From Rhodoferax fermentans (GTDB taxonomy: Bacteria; Pseudomonadota; Gammaproteobacteria; Burkholderiales; Burkholderiaceae_C), in contig NZ_MTJN01000002.1 in the NCBI RefSeq assembly GCF_002017865.1, positions 2,480,001 through 2,544,000 of the forward strand: a DNA stretch of 64,000 bases, written 5' to 3'. Positions 8,641 to 16,350 of this stretch are shown piece after piece (the stretch's first letter is position 1; each line of letters begins with the position of its first letter). The notes under the pieces were generated by a model, which saw only the letters and a list, made by a program, of their open reading frames with translations, did no database searches and was not told where the DNA came from. Both the position numbers and the translations under genes were made by a program.

Positions 8641-10167
8641 TCAAAACTGCACATTGAGGTTGCCAGTCACCGCGTTCTCGGTGTAGGGATTGGTGGCGTT
8701 GTCAGATACCACCCGGCGCAGGCCCAGTGAAGCTGCTGTTCGTCTGCCAACTTTGCCGGAGAGGTTGACATTGAAAGATTTGAGGGTGGTTTCCTCGGCC
8801 GCTGTGCTGCCGGAGGTGTTTTGCCGCGATAACGACATACCCAAGGAATAGTCCGGTGTCAGACGGTGGCTGTAGTTGACGCTGAAGCCGTTTTGGACGA
8901 CTGTGGCTCCGTTGGACAAGTTGTCCACGACACTGGTGATGGTGTCCAGTCGATTGTTCTCGGTGCGTGTCAGCAAAAAAGTGATAGTGTCACGTACACC
9001 CAGCAGGGCCAGAGACAGGTTCTGGCTGCGTTGAACCGAAATTGCCGAGGTCAAAAAGCCACCCACAACAGGGGTGTTGGCACTCAGACCATATGACTGC
9101 AACAAGGCGTTGACCCTCTGGGCTCGTTCTGCGGCCGAGAGCCCACTGCCTTCCAACTGGCTGTAGAACAAGTCATAAAGGTTGCCAATGACCCCTACAC
9201 CATTTTGGTTGGGGGTGGTTGAGACATCTTTACTGTCTGAAAACCGCCAGACGGTCCGGGAGCTGCGATGCTCAAAACTCACGTTGTGGGTGTTGCCAAA
9301 AGAACGCTTGCCGGTGAGTGCAGATAACGTGGTTCTCTCCGACGGGAACCAGTTGATCCCCACACTGCTGGTGCTGTAGTTTTGTTTGTCCAAACTGGTG
9401 TAATTGTTCGATTCCTGGCCAGCATTGGCGGACAGCTTGACCAGGGGGGTGACCTCGTAAGTCAAACCCAGGCTGTAGGTGTTGGCTTCGGTGGCACGTC
9501 CGGTGCTGTAATTGGCTTGCTGGCGTGACAGGTCTGCGGTCCACCCCAAGCTGCGATAAGCTGACGCATTGCTGACCTTGATCACGCTGTCGGTGGTGGC
9601 GCTGTTGGACGCGGTTGAGCTGTCACTGGAAGTCACCGATCGGCTAACACGTGCCTCGTAATTGGCGGCATCACCGAGCCGACCCTTGACATAGGGAGAT
9701 AGTTTGAAATTCTCCACCTCCGTCCGGTTGGCGTTGATGGCCGTGTTGTTGGTGGATTGGGTGCCAAACGCCGAGATGGTTTGTTGCGAGATGTTGCCGC
9801 TGAAATCCAAGAATGCCCAGTTATCAATCGCTTCGAAGGTGCCAAAGGTGTTGAGTGCGTTCTGGTTGCGACTGGCCGACGTACCCTGGGCGTAATTCAC
9901 ATGTGTCAGCGCGTAATCAAGATAGGTTTTGAGTCTGGCACCATTGACATTGACATGGATGCCAGGGCTGATTTCGGTGATTTGATCAGACTTGGCGGCC
10001 GCACCGCTGAGCGCCACATTGTCCGTCACCGTTTCGTTCACTGTCACGCGTGTCGAGATGGATACCGCTTGCGTGGTCGCTCCGGGCACGGCATCTTGAG
10101 CCCAGGCCGCAGTCCCAGACAACAGCAACAATGTCGCAAGAGAGGGCGTGGCGCGCAAGGTGTTCAC
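8641..10167 (-). CDS. XrtA-associated outer-membrane beta-barrel protein (TIGR03016-like)
   Basis: The 508-residue protein has a signal peptide (about residues 1-23, ending AAWAQ). A long succession of alternating strands rich in Ser, Thr, Asn, Gln and aromatics follows, and it ends in NLNVQF, a C-terminal Phe typical of Bam-inserted barrels. Few Cys and many short polar turns also fit an outer-membrane barrel. Its place between the tyrosine autokinase and the ATPase is the standard one for the PEP-CTERM outer-membrane protein family. It may form the exit channel or anchor for polysaccharide, but no direct functional residue is visible. The start overlaps the kinase stop by four bases (10164-10167). 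Confidence 0.88.
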   Translation of the reverse strand: MNTLRATPSLATLLLLSGTAAWAQDAVPGATTQAVSISTRVTVNETVTDNVALSGAAAKSDQITEISPGIHVNVNGARLKTYLDYALTHVNYAQGTSASRNQNALNTFGTFEAIDNWAFLDFSGNISQQTISAFGTQSTNNTAINANRTEVENFKLSPYVKGRLGDAANYEARVSRSVTSSDSSTASNSATTDSVIKVSNASAYRSLGWTADLSRQQANYSTGRATEANTYSLGLTYEVTPLVKLSANAGQESNNYTSLDKQNYSTSSVGINWFPSERTTLSALTGKRSFGNTHNVSFEHRSSRTVWRFSDSKDVSTTPNQNGVGVIGNLYDLFYSQLEGSGLSAAERAQRVNALLQSYGLSANTPVVGGFLTSAISVQRSQNLSLALLGVRDTITFLLTRTENNRLDTITSVVDNLSNGATVVQNGFSVNYSHRLTPDYSLGMSLSRQNTSGSTAAEETTLKSFNVNLSGKVGRRTAASLGLRRVVSDNATNPYTENAVTGNLNVQF

Positions 10168-11087
10168 GCTGCTTGCTCCGCCTGGTTGTCGTGACCATAC
10201 CCCGCACCATACCCATAGCTGTAGCCATACCCACTCTTGAACAAAGAGCTTGCGCGGTTCAACAGCAGCAGCTTCACGGGGCAGGCATCAATGGTGGCCA
10301 GCGCCTGCTTGACCTCGGATTGCAGCGTTTTCCCGGCATGCACCACCGTCACAATCTGCCCCATATGGGTGGCCAGCACCCGTGCTTCGGTGGTGATCAG
10401 CAAAGGGGGAGAGTCAAAAATGATGATCCGGTCCGGGTAACGCGCTGCCATGTCTTCCAGCAGATTGACCATGGCATCGCTGGCCAGCAGTTCTGTGGCA
10501 CGTGGATGGGGTGTTCCACTGGGCAAAATGGTCAATTTCTCGACGTTGGTTTTGAGCAAGACGGACGACATGTCCAGCTTGTCATCCAAGACCAAGTCAA
10601 GCAAGCCCGGCCCATCGGGCAAGCCCAGCATGCGCATGACCGACGGGCGAGCCACATCGGCATCCACCAGCATCACGGTGTTGTCCAACTCCGTGGCGAT
10701 GCTCATGGCCAGATTGATCGAGGTGAAGCTTTTTCCCTCGCCGGGCAAGGCGCTGGTCACCATGATCAGGTTGCCATTGGTTATGACGGAAGCACCTTTG
10801 CCCATCGCGTTTTTGATCAAAGGACGTTTGATCACACGGTATTGGTCTGCAATCTCGGAGCGTGCTGAACTGGGGTTGATAAATCCTGCTTTGGTCAGAG
10901 CGTCCAAGTCCAAGTCGACCCGCCGCGATGTGGCTACTGGCTCGGGAGGCTTTGGTGTAGCTGCGGGGAGGTCTGCCCCCGCCAGTGGAGGTTTTGGTGT
11001 CGCTGCAGTGGATGTGCTTGGCATCTCCACACCCGCTTGCCGCAATTGTTCCAGCCGTCGGGCTGCCTGTTCAATCAAGCTACTCAT
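10164..11087 (-). CDS. Tyrosine-protein autokinase of the exopolysaccharide system (CapB/Wzc-C type)
   Basis: This 307-residue bacterial tyrosine kinase domain protein regulates polymer length together with the chain-length determinant encoded just upstream. Walker A is ALPGEGKS (residues 113-120), Walker A' is MLVDADVARPS (about 139-149) and Walker B lies in IIIFDSPPLL. The C-terminus carries a tyrosine cluster (GYGYSYGYGAGYG), the usual autophosphorylation site. The N-terminal ~50 residues are a Pro/Ala-rich linker in which an AATPKPP unit occurs twice about 14 residues apart, a small internal duplication. The kinase is encoded separately from its membrane activator, as in XrtA loci, rather than fused as in Wzc. 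Confidence 0.92.
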   Translation of the reverse strand: MSSLIEQAARRLEQLRQAGVEMPSTSTAATPKPPLAGADLPAATPKPPEPVATSRRVDLDLDALTKAGFINPSSARSEIADQYRVIKRPLIKNAMGKGASVITNGNLIMVTSALPGEGKSFTSINLAMSIATELDNTVMLVDADVARPSVMRMLGLPDGPGLLDLVLDDKLDMSSVLLKTNVEKLTILPSGTPHPRATELLASDAMVNLLEDMAARYPDRIIIFDSPPLLITTEARVLATHMGQIVTVVHAGKTLQSEVKQALATIDACPVKLLLLNRASSLFKSGYGYSYGYGAGYGHDNQAEQAA

Positions 11088-11094
11088 AGGTCAT

Positions 11095-12660
11095 TCATCC
11101 TGCTTGGTTGGACGTCAGGAACAGCGCAGCCATTCCGAGACCGAACACAACTACCAGACCCCCGGTAGCGGCTAAAAATTTCACCAACTCAGACTTTCTC
11201 CGCTGTGCACTGCCATCATCGACCTGCAGGGATACCACCCCAAGCAAGGGCAAGCCCAAGGTTTCACTCATGGCGTTCGCATCGTAGAACACAGCTCGGA
11301 TCTGACCCAGCAGGAAGGTCACACCCAAGCCTGCCGCCAAAGCTGCCAGCAAGGCCAACGGCATCAGTAGCAGACGGTTGGGTGCGACGGGTTTGGGCGA
11401 CGCACGCGGAGGGTCAATCAGTCGGAAATCAGCCACGCCAGTGGCGTTGTCCAGATCGCCCGACATGGTGGCTGATTCCCGCCGGGATACCAGGTCGTTG
11501 TAGTTTTTCTTGTTGATCTCGTAATCGCGATTGAGCTGGGCGAACTCCGCCTCAATTTGTGGCGCGGTCTTCATGGCCTCGCGTGCTTTGGCGTAACGTG
11601 CATCGTATTCAGCCACGCGTGCCCTCAAAGACGCAACTAGAACTTCTGAAGTGGCCATGACCCGACTCAGTTCCTGATAAGCCAACGTGTTGTTAGAAGG
11701 CGCAGCAGATGGGTTTGCCAACGCGGCTTTGCGCAATTCCTGGATCTCCTTGCGTTTCTGGTCTTCCAGGTCTTTGATCAGACGTCGCGCACCTACCACA
11801 TCAGGATGTTGTTCGGTGAAGCGTTGTAACAAGGCGTCTAGATTGCGTTTTTGGGCATCAATACGCGAGTCAATCTCAGGTGTAGAAATCGAAGCCGAGG
11901 TGTCAGACATCAGGTTCTTGGAGTTGGTCGCGCGTTCAGCGTCCAACTGCTTTTTGGCTGCATCCCGTGCGTTTTCAGCTTCACGCAGTTCCAATCGAGC
12001 TTGTCGCAGCTGCTCTGAAATGGCGCCCAACTGACCGGCCATGTCTCGCCCTTCGGTGGTCTGAAGGTCAATGTTGCGTAGTTTGAATTCCTTGAGCCGC
12101 GCCTCAGCTTCTTCGAGCTTGGTCACGTAGGTCTTGATTTGTTCTTCGATGAATTTTTTGGCAGTGTCTGAGTCCTGGCGTGAGCTGCCCATGCTGGATT
12201 CGACAAAGATCGACACCAAAGACTGCACCACTTTTTTCGCCTTTTCAGGATCCGTGTCCCGATAGGCCAGTGTGTAGATGTTGTCACGGCCCACATTTTT
12301 GATTTCCAATGTCTTTGATACCCTATCAATCAGCGCATCCTGCTCGCCTTTGGATGCGTTGCCTAGGTCCAGGTCTGCCATGCGGATCAATTTTTCGACA
12401 TTGGGGCGAGTGATCAATGTGCGACTGAGCATCATCACTTGCTGCTCCACATTCGGCTGCACAGCTAAGCCCGACATCAAAGGCTTCAGAATGGATTGTG
12501 TATCCACATAAATGCGTGCACTGGCTTCATATTTGTCAGGTACTGCCATCACCCCTATGGCACCGACAATGGCGACCAACCAGGCTGCTATCAGGCCGCG
12601 CCAGCGGTGTTTCCACATGCCCCGGGCTATGGTTGTTATCTGACTAATCAACTCATCCAT
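11095..12660 (-). CDS. XrtA-system polysaccharide chain-length determinant (Wzz/EpsF-like)
   Basis: The 521-residue polysaccharide co-polymerase has one membrane helix near residues 20-40 and C-terminal helices around 425-450 and 495-515. The large periplasmic part between them is mostly predicted coiled coil (long Glu/Lys/Ala/Arg-rich stretches from about 160 to 370). The N-terminal Wzz-type domain includes YEASARIYVDTQSIL. The Pro-rich segment before the second membrane helix (DPPRASPKPVAPNR) is the conserved Wzz motif. It should set polymer length and activate the autokinase encoded 7 bp downstream. No kinase domain is fused to it. Confidence 0.92.
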   Translation of the reverse strand: MDELISQITTIARGMWKHRWRGLIAAWLVAIVGAIGVMAVPDKYEASARIYVDTQSILKPLMSGLAVQPNVEQQVMMLSRTLITRPNVEKLIRMADLDLGNASKGEQDALIDRVSKTLEIKNVGRDNIYTLAYRDTDPEKAKKVVQSLVSIFVESSMGSSRQDSDTAKKFIEEQIKTYVTKLEEAEARLKEFKLRNIDLQTTEGRDMAGQLGAISEQLRQARLELREAENARDAAKKQLDAERATNSKNLMSDTSASISTPEIDSRIDAQKRNLDALLQRFTEQHPDVVGARRLIKDLEDQKRKEIQELRKAALANPSAAPSNNTLAYQELSRVMATSEVLVASLRARVAEYDARYAKAREAMKTAPQIEAEFAQLNRDYEINKKNYNDLVSRRESATMSGDLDNATGVADFRLIDPPRASPKPVAPNRLLLMPLALLAALAAGLGVTFLLGQIRAVFYDANAMSETLGLPLLGVVSLQVDDGSAQRRKSELVKFLAATGGLVVVFGLGMAALFLTSNQAG

Positions 12661-12742
12661 AGGGGAAGTTCTTATAAATCAATAGTACATGCAAGACGAA
12701 GCCTGTATGGCTCAAGCAGAACCATGCAGGAGAGGCAAAGAA

Positions 12743-13408
12743 TCAGAACCAGCCCTGAGGAATGATTAACACATCACCCGGTTTCATCTCGACATTGGCG
12801 GAGATGTCGCCACGCTTGATCAGATCTTTCAGGCGCACTGAGTAGCGCTTGTCACCTTCAGCGGCACGGGTGATTGATGCACCATTGCCGTCGGCAAAAT
12901 CGGTGAGACCACCCACAGCGATCATCACATCAAGCAATGTCATCTTCTGCTTATAAGGAAGGGCTTGAGGTTTCGCTGCTTCGCCCACCACACGAATCTG
13001 CTCGCTGTAGGGGCCTATGAAACCCGTCACGATCACCGTCACCACCGGGTCTCGTACCAATTTACTCAAGGCCTTTTCAACATCACGGGCGATTTCTGTG
13101 GATGTCTTGCCCTGCACCACCAGTTCATCCACCAGCGGGGTGGCCAGTTTGCCGTCCGGTCGAACTGGGACCGACATGGACAGCTCTGGGTTGCGCCAGA
13201 CGATGATGTTGAGGTTGTCCCCTGGGCCTACGATGTAGTTGTAGTCAGGTGTAGCCGCTATGGAGGGTGCAGGCGGGTAATTACCTCCGGTGGCACAACC
13301 AACCAGCCAGACTGCGGCCAAGCCAGCGGCGGCGCAGCGCCAAATACGAGTCAAGATCGGTGCGTTGGAAAAATAGCTTTTCAAGATAAATCCCCTGGGT
13401 GAGGCCAT
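12743..13408 (-). CDS. Polysaccharide export lipoprotein of the XrtA system (Wza/EpsE-like)
   Basis: This 221-residue outer-membrane export protein has a type II signal peptide with lipobox LVGC (Cys38). A polysaccharide export domain follows (YIVGPGDNLNIIVWRNPELS) and then one SLBB-like domain (IRVVGEAAKPQALPY). The family forms the channel through which exopolysaccharide crosses the outer membrane. It is the first gene of the minus-strand EPS operon; 129 bp separate it from the ThiF-like gene. That gap is unusually A/T-rich (13440-13470) and is the likely promoter region, although I could not define convincing -35/-10 boxes. Confidence 0.93.
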   Translation of the reverse strand: MASPRGFILKSYFSNAPILTRIWRCAAAGLAAVWLVGCATGGNYPPAPSIAATPDYNYIVGPGDNLNIIVWRNPELSMSVPVRPDGKLATPLVDELVVQGKTSTEIARDVEKALSKLVRDPVVTVIVTGFIGPYSEQIRVVGEAAKPQALPYKQKMTLLDVMIAVGGLTDFADGNGASITRAAEGDKRYSVRLKDLIKRGDISANVEMKPGDVLIIPQGWF

Positions 13409-13537
13409 TGCAAGACGCGGGAAGCAGTGAAGACAAATATTAAAGCAATATAACGCATTATTGATGCAAGTCCGCGTCAGAAAACATATCAGTTGTTGAA
13501 CTGCTTATCGTCTGATGAATCGTTTCGGAGTAAGGTG

Positions 13538-14431
13538 TCAGCGCGTTGACTTGCTTCCTTTTAGCACTGGCCTTATGAATTTGAGCAGCAACTGTTGCAG
13601 CGGATTGGCATTTCCAAAGGGTCGCCAGGTGTGTTTGAGCTTTTGGTGGTAGGCGTCAAAATGCATGCCCCATGGGGCCGCTTTGATCTCTCCGCGTTTG
13701 AGCAGCACTTTGAGCACCGACGTGCCCATCACGCCGGCGCAAAGCTCGCACGCCATGATGGTGGAGGGGCCGCGCTTCTCCGAAAAATTCACAGCCTCGG
13801 GCGCCACCAGATAGTCACGGTTGAGCATGGCGGGTGACAAACCGGCGATAAAGCGCGCGTACTGCTCCTGCTGCGCGTGGCCTTCCACCTTGAAATAGTC
13901 TTCAAAGCCCATGCCCGTCGGACTGAAGTAGAGAAAAGCGACACCCATGCCTAGCGGCGCTGCTGTCAGGGCCGGAATGCCTTTCTCGCGGCATTTGGCA
14001 AATACCATACGTCGCTCGGGCAAGGCAAAGAAATCCAGCCCATCCACATACACATCCACGTCTTTCAGAAAGTCATCCACGTTCTCGGGCGTCACGCCTT
14101 GCGGAAACAGCCTCAACTCGGTTTCGGGGTTGATGTCTTGGGCCAACCGGGCCACGGTGTCGATCTTGGGATGCCCCATATACGGCATGAATGCACCTGC
14201 CTGGCGGTTCATGTTGTGCACAGCAAAGTCGTCAAAGTCGGCAATGTTGAAGCGGGCCAATCCCAGTCGACTTAATGTCAGCAGGTGGGCGCCACCCACG
14301 CCACCTAGGCCGGCGATGGCGACACGACTTTGGCGTAACTTGTCCTGCTCGGCCAGCGTAATCCAGCCGATGTTTCGAGAGAAGGCGCGGTCGTAATTAA
14401 AAGTCAAAGTGTGTTCATTGGCAGAACCCAT
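13538..14431 (-). CDS. ThiF/MoeB/HesA family E1-like adenylyltransferase
   Basis: The 297-residue protein has the E1-like Rossmann nucleotide-binding motif IAGLGGVGGAHLLTLSRLGL (residues ~39-58) and the following NIADFDDFAVHNMNRQ, which matches the ATP/Mg-binding D...N..RQ pattern of ThiF and MoeB. A MACELCAG segment contributes two cysteines but no clear second CxxC pair, so zinc binding is uncertain. Members of this family activate the C-terminus of small ubiquitin-like proteins by adenylation, but no such partner is encoded nearby. It sits between the EPS operon and the divergent PEP-CTERM gene. Whether it serves that system or was placed there by chance is unknown. Confidence 0.82.
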   Translation of the reverse strand: MGSANEHTLTFNYDRAFSRNIGWITLAEQDKLRQSRVAIAGLGGVGGAHLLTLSRLGLARFNIADFDDFAVHNMNRQAGAFMPYMGHPKIDTVARLAQDINPETELRLFPQGVTPENVDDFLKDVDVYVDGLDFFALPERRMVFAKCREKGIPALTAAPLGMGVAFLYFSPTGMGFEDYFKVEGHAQQEQYARFIAGLSPAMLNRDYLVAPEAVNFSEKRGPSTIMACELCAGVMGTSVLKVLLKRGEIKAAPWGMHFDAYHQKLKHTWRPFGNANPLQQLLLKFIRPVLKGSKSTR

Positions 14432-14638
14432 GGCAAACCTCTCTTTTGTGTGTCAGCAAAGCACTGCCCATATTAAAGCCGAAGCAGACTCTAGCTCGAA
14501 GGCGCCCTCTTGAACATACCTTCGTCAGTCGTACCCATTGGGAATGGCTTCGGATTTGTTGTCGATTTTTCTTACATTGAAACACGGGCTGGAAAGCGAA
14601 GTTTTTGTAACCTATTGATTTATATAGAAAACAGGATT

Positions 14639-14655
14639 TTGGCACGTTCTGTGCT
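14639..14655 (+). promoter_or_regulatory. Sigma-54 (-24/-12) promoter of the PEP-CTERM gene
   Basis: TTGGCACGTTCTGTGCT matches the RpoN consensus YTGGCACGRNNNTTGCW at all but two positions. The invariant GG (14641-14642) and GC (14653-14654) have correct spacing. Transcription would begin near 14666, leaving a leader of about 55 bases before the ATG at 14721. Sigma-54 promoters controlled by the PrsK/PrsR pair are known for PEP-CTERM genes. A spaced TTACA...TGTAA pair upstream (about 14570-14612) is a weak candidate activator site. Confidence 0.75.
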
Positions 14656-14720
14656 TTTGTTCCTACGTGGTCAATTTGACCTCGTGGTTTAGTAGATGCA
14701 ACGTACTTAGGAGTGTCATT

Positions 14721-15521
14721 ATGAAAAAATCTTTGCTTTCGCTGGCTGTGGCCGCAGCGCTTGGCTTGGCAAGTGCGTCTGCATCTGCCGCCCTGATCAA
14801 TGTAGGGGGGGTGACTTGGGATCCGGACGCTTTTTTTGACTTTAGTGCGACGGATGCAGTTTTCGAAAGCGTCGTTACGAATGTTGGCGATACTTTGATC
14901 GGATATGGAAAAATCACATCCATTAATGGCGATACGACTGGGTTTTGCGCTGGCTGTGAATTGACGTACAAAGTCTCCTACACCCTTGCGAGTATCAGTG
15001 GGTTAGCTAACGAAAAGTTTACCTTCTCTGGCGGTAACATTGACTTGTACGTTGATGGCAGCCCGGATTGGAGTGCATCCACAAACCCCACTGGTTTGGC
15101 TGCAAGTGCCACCGACGGTGCGCTGTTCCTAAGTTTAGTGGGACGCCAAACTTATGATGCTTTCACGGGTAAGTACGGAACATTGCACTCTAGCGCGACC
15201 CCGACAGTGGGTGAGACAGGTTCTGGATATGGCTACCTAGATGTCGTGGCGGGTGCGGGTTTGGCGGCCGAAAATTTTGACACCAATGGCAGAATTACTG
15301 TGGAGGACAGCATTGGGACGTTCGGTTTGGCCGATATCAAGTTCACCAACACTTTTCAGTTACTTGATAATCCATTCGTCACTGACGGCAAGTTGATGGT
15401 CATGAGCAGTGCCAGTACATTTTCAGGTAACACGATTCCTGAGCCGGGCTCCATGGCTTTGATCGGCCTCGGTCTGGCTGGTCTAGGTTTGGCACAACGC
15501 CGCCGCAAAGCAGCAAAATAA
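14721..15521 (+). CDS. PEP-CTERM sorting-domain protein
   Basis: The 266-residue protein has an N-terminal signal peptide (MKKSLLSLAVAAALGLASAS, cleaved near ASA-A). Its C-terminal sorting tail consists of PEP near residue 240, a hydrophobic helix (MALIGLGLAGLGLA) and the basic end QRRRKAAK. This is the exosortase recognition signal, so exosortase A encoded at 2773-4362 is the expected processing enzyme. The mature middle has no domain I recognise. It is rich in Gly, Ser, Thr and Asp and contains one close Cys pair (FCAGCEL). The start at 14721 follows an AGGAG at 14709-14713. The G+C content is lower than in the neighbouring housekeeping genes, common for surface proteins. Confidence 0.93.
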   Translation: MKKSLLSLAVAAALGLASASASAALINVGGVTWDPDAFFDFSATDAVFESVVTNVGDTLIGYGKITSINGDTTGFCAGCELTYKVSYTLASISGLANEKFTFSGGNIDLYVDGSPDWSASTNPTGLAASATDGALFLSLVGRQTYDAFTGKYGTLHSSATPTVGETGSGYGYLDVVAGAGLAAENFDTNGRITVEDSIGTFGLADIKFTNTFQLLDNPFVTDGKLMVMSSASTFSGNTIPEPGSMALIGLGLAGLGLAQRRRKAAK

Positions 15522-15542
15522 GTCTGTCAGTGTTCTGACGCG

Positions 15543-15576
15543 CGCAAAAGAGCCCGCCTTGGCGGGCTCTTTTGCG
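15543..15576 (+). terminator. Rho-independent terminator of the PEP-CTERM gene
   Basis: Two perfectly complementary 16-base arms (15543-15558 and 15561-15576) are separated by only TT. The stem is GC-rich in its centre and ends in an A-run/T-run pair (AAAAG/CTTTT), so it can work in both directions. It begins 21 bases after the stop codon. Confidence 0.92.
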
Positions 15577-15644
15577 TTGGGTGTGTGAGAACCGTGTAGT
15601 CTGGCAGAGGACCTGAAGTCCGGTGTTTGGTGAAAGTGTTTAGT

Positions 15645-15692
15645 CTTTTTGTGTGCTATCCCTTATCTTGAAAGGGTGTCTAGCTAGCATAT
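15645..15692. repeat. Dispersed TAGCCC hairpin repeat, diverged copy 2
   Basis: The segment contains gctatcccttatcttgaaag followed by ggtgtctagctagcatat, a degenerate version of the repeat (CCCTTATC..GAAAGGG stem and a TAGCTAGC box). It lies between the PEP-CTERM terminator and the decayed toxin-antitoxin module. Nothing else is recognisable between 15577 and 15840. Confidence 0.5.
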
Positions 15693-15839
15693 ATATTGCA
15701 GTCGATCGCGTTAGTTTGTCAAAAGTCGCAACCAATAGGCGCGACTAACACCAGACCGCTGTGGGCCAACCAGCATCCCTTCAGGCGCATGGTCGCCGCA
15801 GGCATCTCACTTGAGGTTGCCATCCTCGTCTGCTCCCTT

Positions 15840-16020
15840 CAATGAAACTATGGCACTTTGCGGACGGCATGGCTTCGAGCAAATGGTGGACCACTCGCAC
15901 CATCTGTTTTGCCTATTTGACTACCTCGGCAGTCACTTGAAAGGCGATCCGCTTGAAACGACTACTCAAAATTGGGTGCAAGCAGTGGCAAATACCGCGG
16001 AATGCAATGAAGCGCGGTGA
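15840..16020 (+). pseudogene. Degraded MazE-type antitoxin
   Basis: No single frame encodes a whole antitoxin, but short pieces in different frames line up in the order expected for a MazE/DUF3018-like antitoxin. They are AWLRANG (15867-15887), a W.TTRT..FA piece (15884-15916), RQS (15927-15935), and LKGDPLETTTQNWVQAVANT leading to a TGA at 16018-16020. The last piece overlaps the start of the toxin-like gene by 14 bases, the usual antitoxin-toxin arrangement. At least two frameshifts are needed to connect the pieces. This reading relies on my memory of the family pattern, so it is tentative. Confidence 0.45.
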
Positions 16021-16279
16021 TTTGGTCACCATCGCTTTGCTGGGCGATTACGGTAAACCAAGACCCGTGTCAGTACTTCAGTCTGACCTGTTTGATGAGC
16101 ACCCCTCAGTTACGATCTTGCCTGTGACGGGGGAGCTGAGGGATGCACCCCTGTTTCGAATCCGGGTGGTGCCAAGTGTGGCGAATGGCTTGCAAAAGAC
16201 TTCGGACATCATGGTGGACAAAGTGCAAACCGTGCCCCGAGAACCCATTGGTGATGTTTTTGGTCACGTATCTGCGTAG
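16007..16279 (+). CDS. PemK/MazF-family toxin, probably truncated by an in-frame amber codon
   Basis: The 90-residue product is a MazF/PemK endoribonuclease-like protein: MKRGDLVTIALLGDYGKPRP is the classic start, followed by VLQSDLFDEHPSVTILPVT, LFRIRV and MVDKVQTVPRE. It stops at TAG 16277-16279 after FGHVSA. In the same frame the sequence continues QMLEVSRSLAVFLGVIG to TAG 16331-16333, which is the normal last helix of the family, so a sense codon (possibly GAG) probably mutated to TAG. The normal length would be 108 codons. MazF toxins cut mRNA and are held in check by the upstream antitoxin, which is itself decayed here. Loss of the last helix probably inactivates or weakens the toxin. 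Confidence 0.8.
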   Translation: MKRGDLVTIALLGDYGKPRPVSVLQSDLFDEHPSVTILPVTGELRDAPLFRIRVVPSVANGLQKTSDIMVDKVQTVPREPIGDVFGHVSA

Positions 16280-16350
16280 CAGATGCTTGAGGTCAGTCGA
16301 TCTCTTGCGGTGTTTCTCGGGGTGATTGGTTAGCGAAGCACGACTGATAG

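Noticed and set aside
15811-16020. Intact 69-codon gene before the toxin
   Set aside because: Only its last third fits an antitoxin; the rest matches the family in other frames, so it is treated as a pseudogene.
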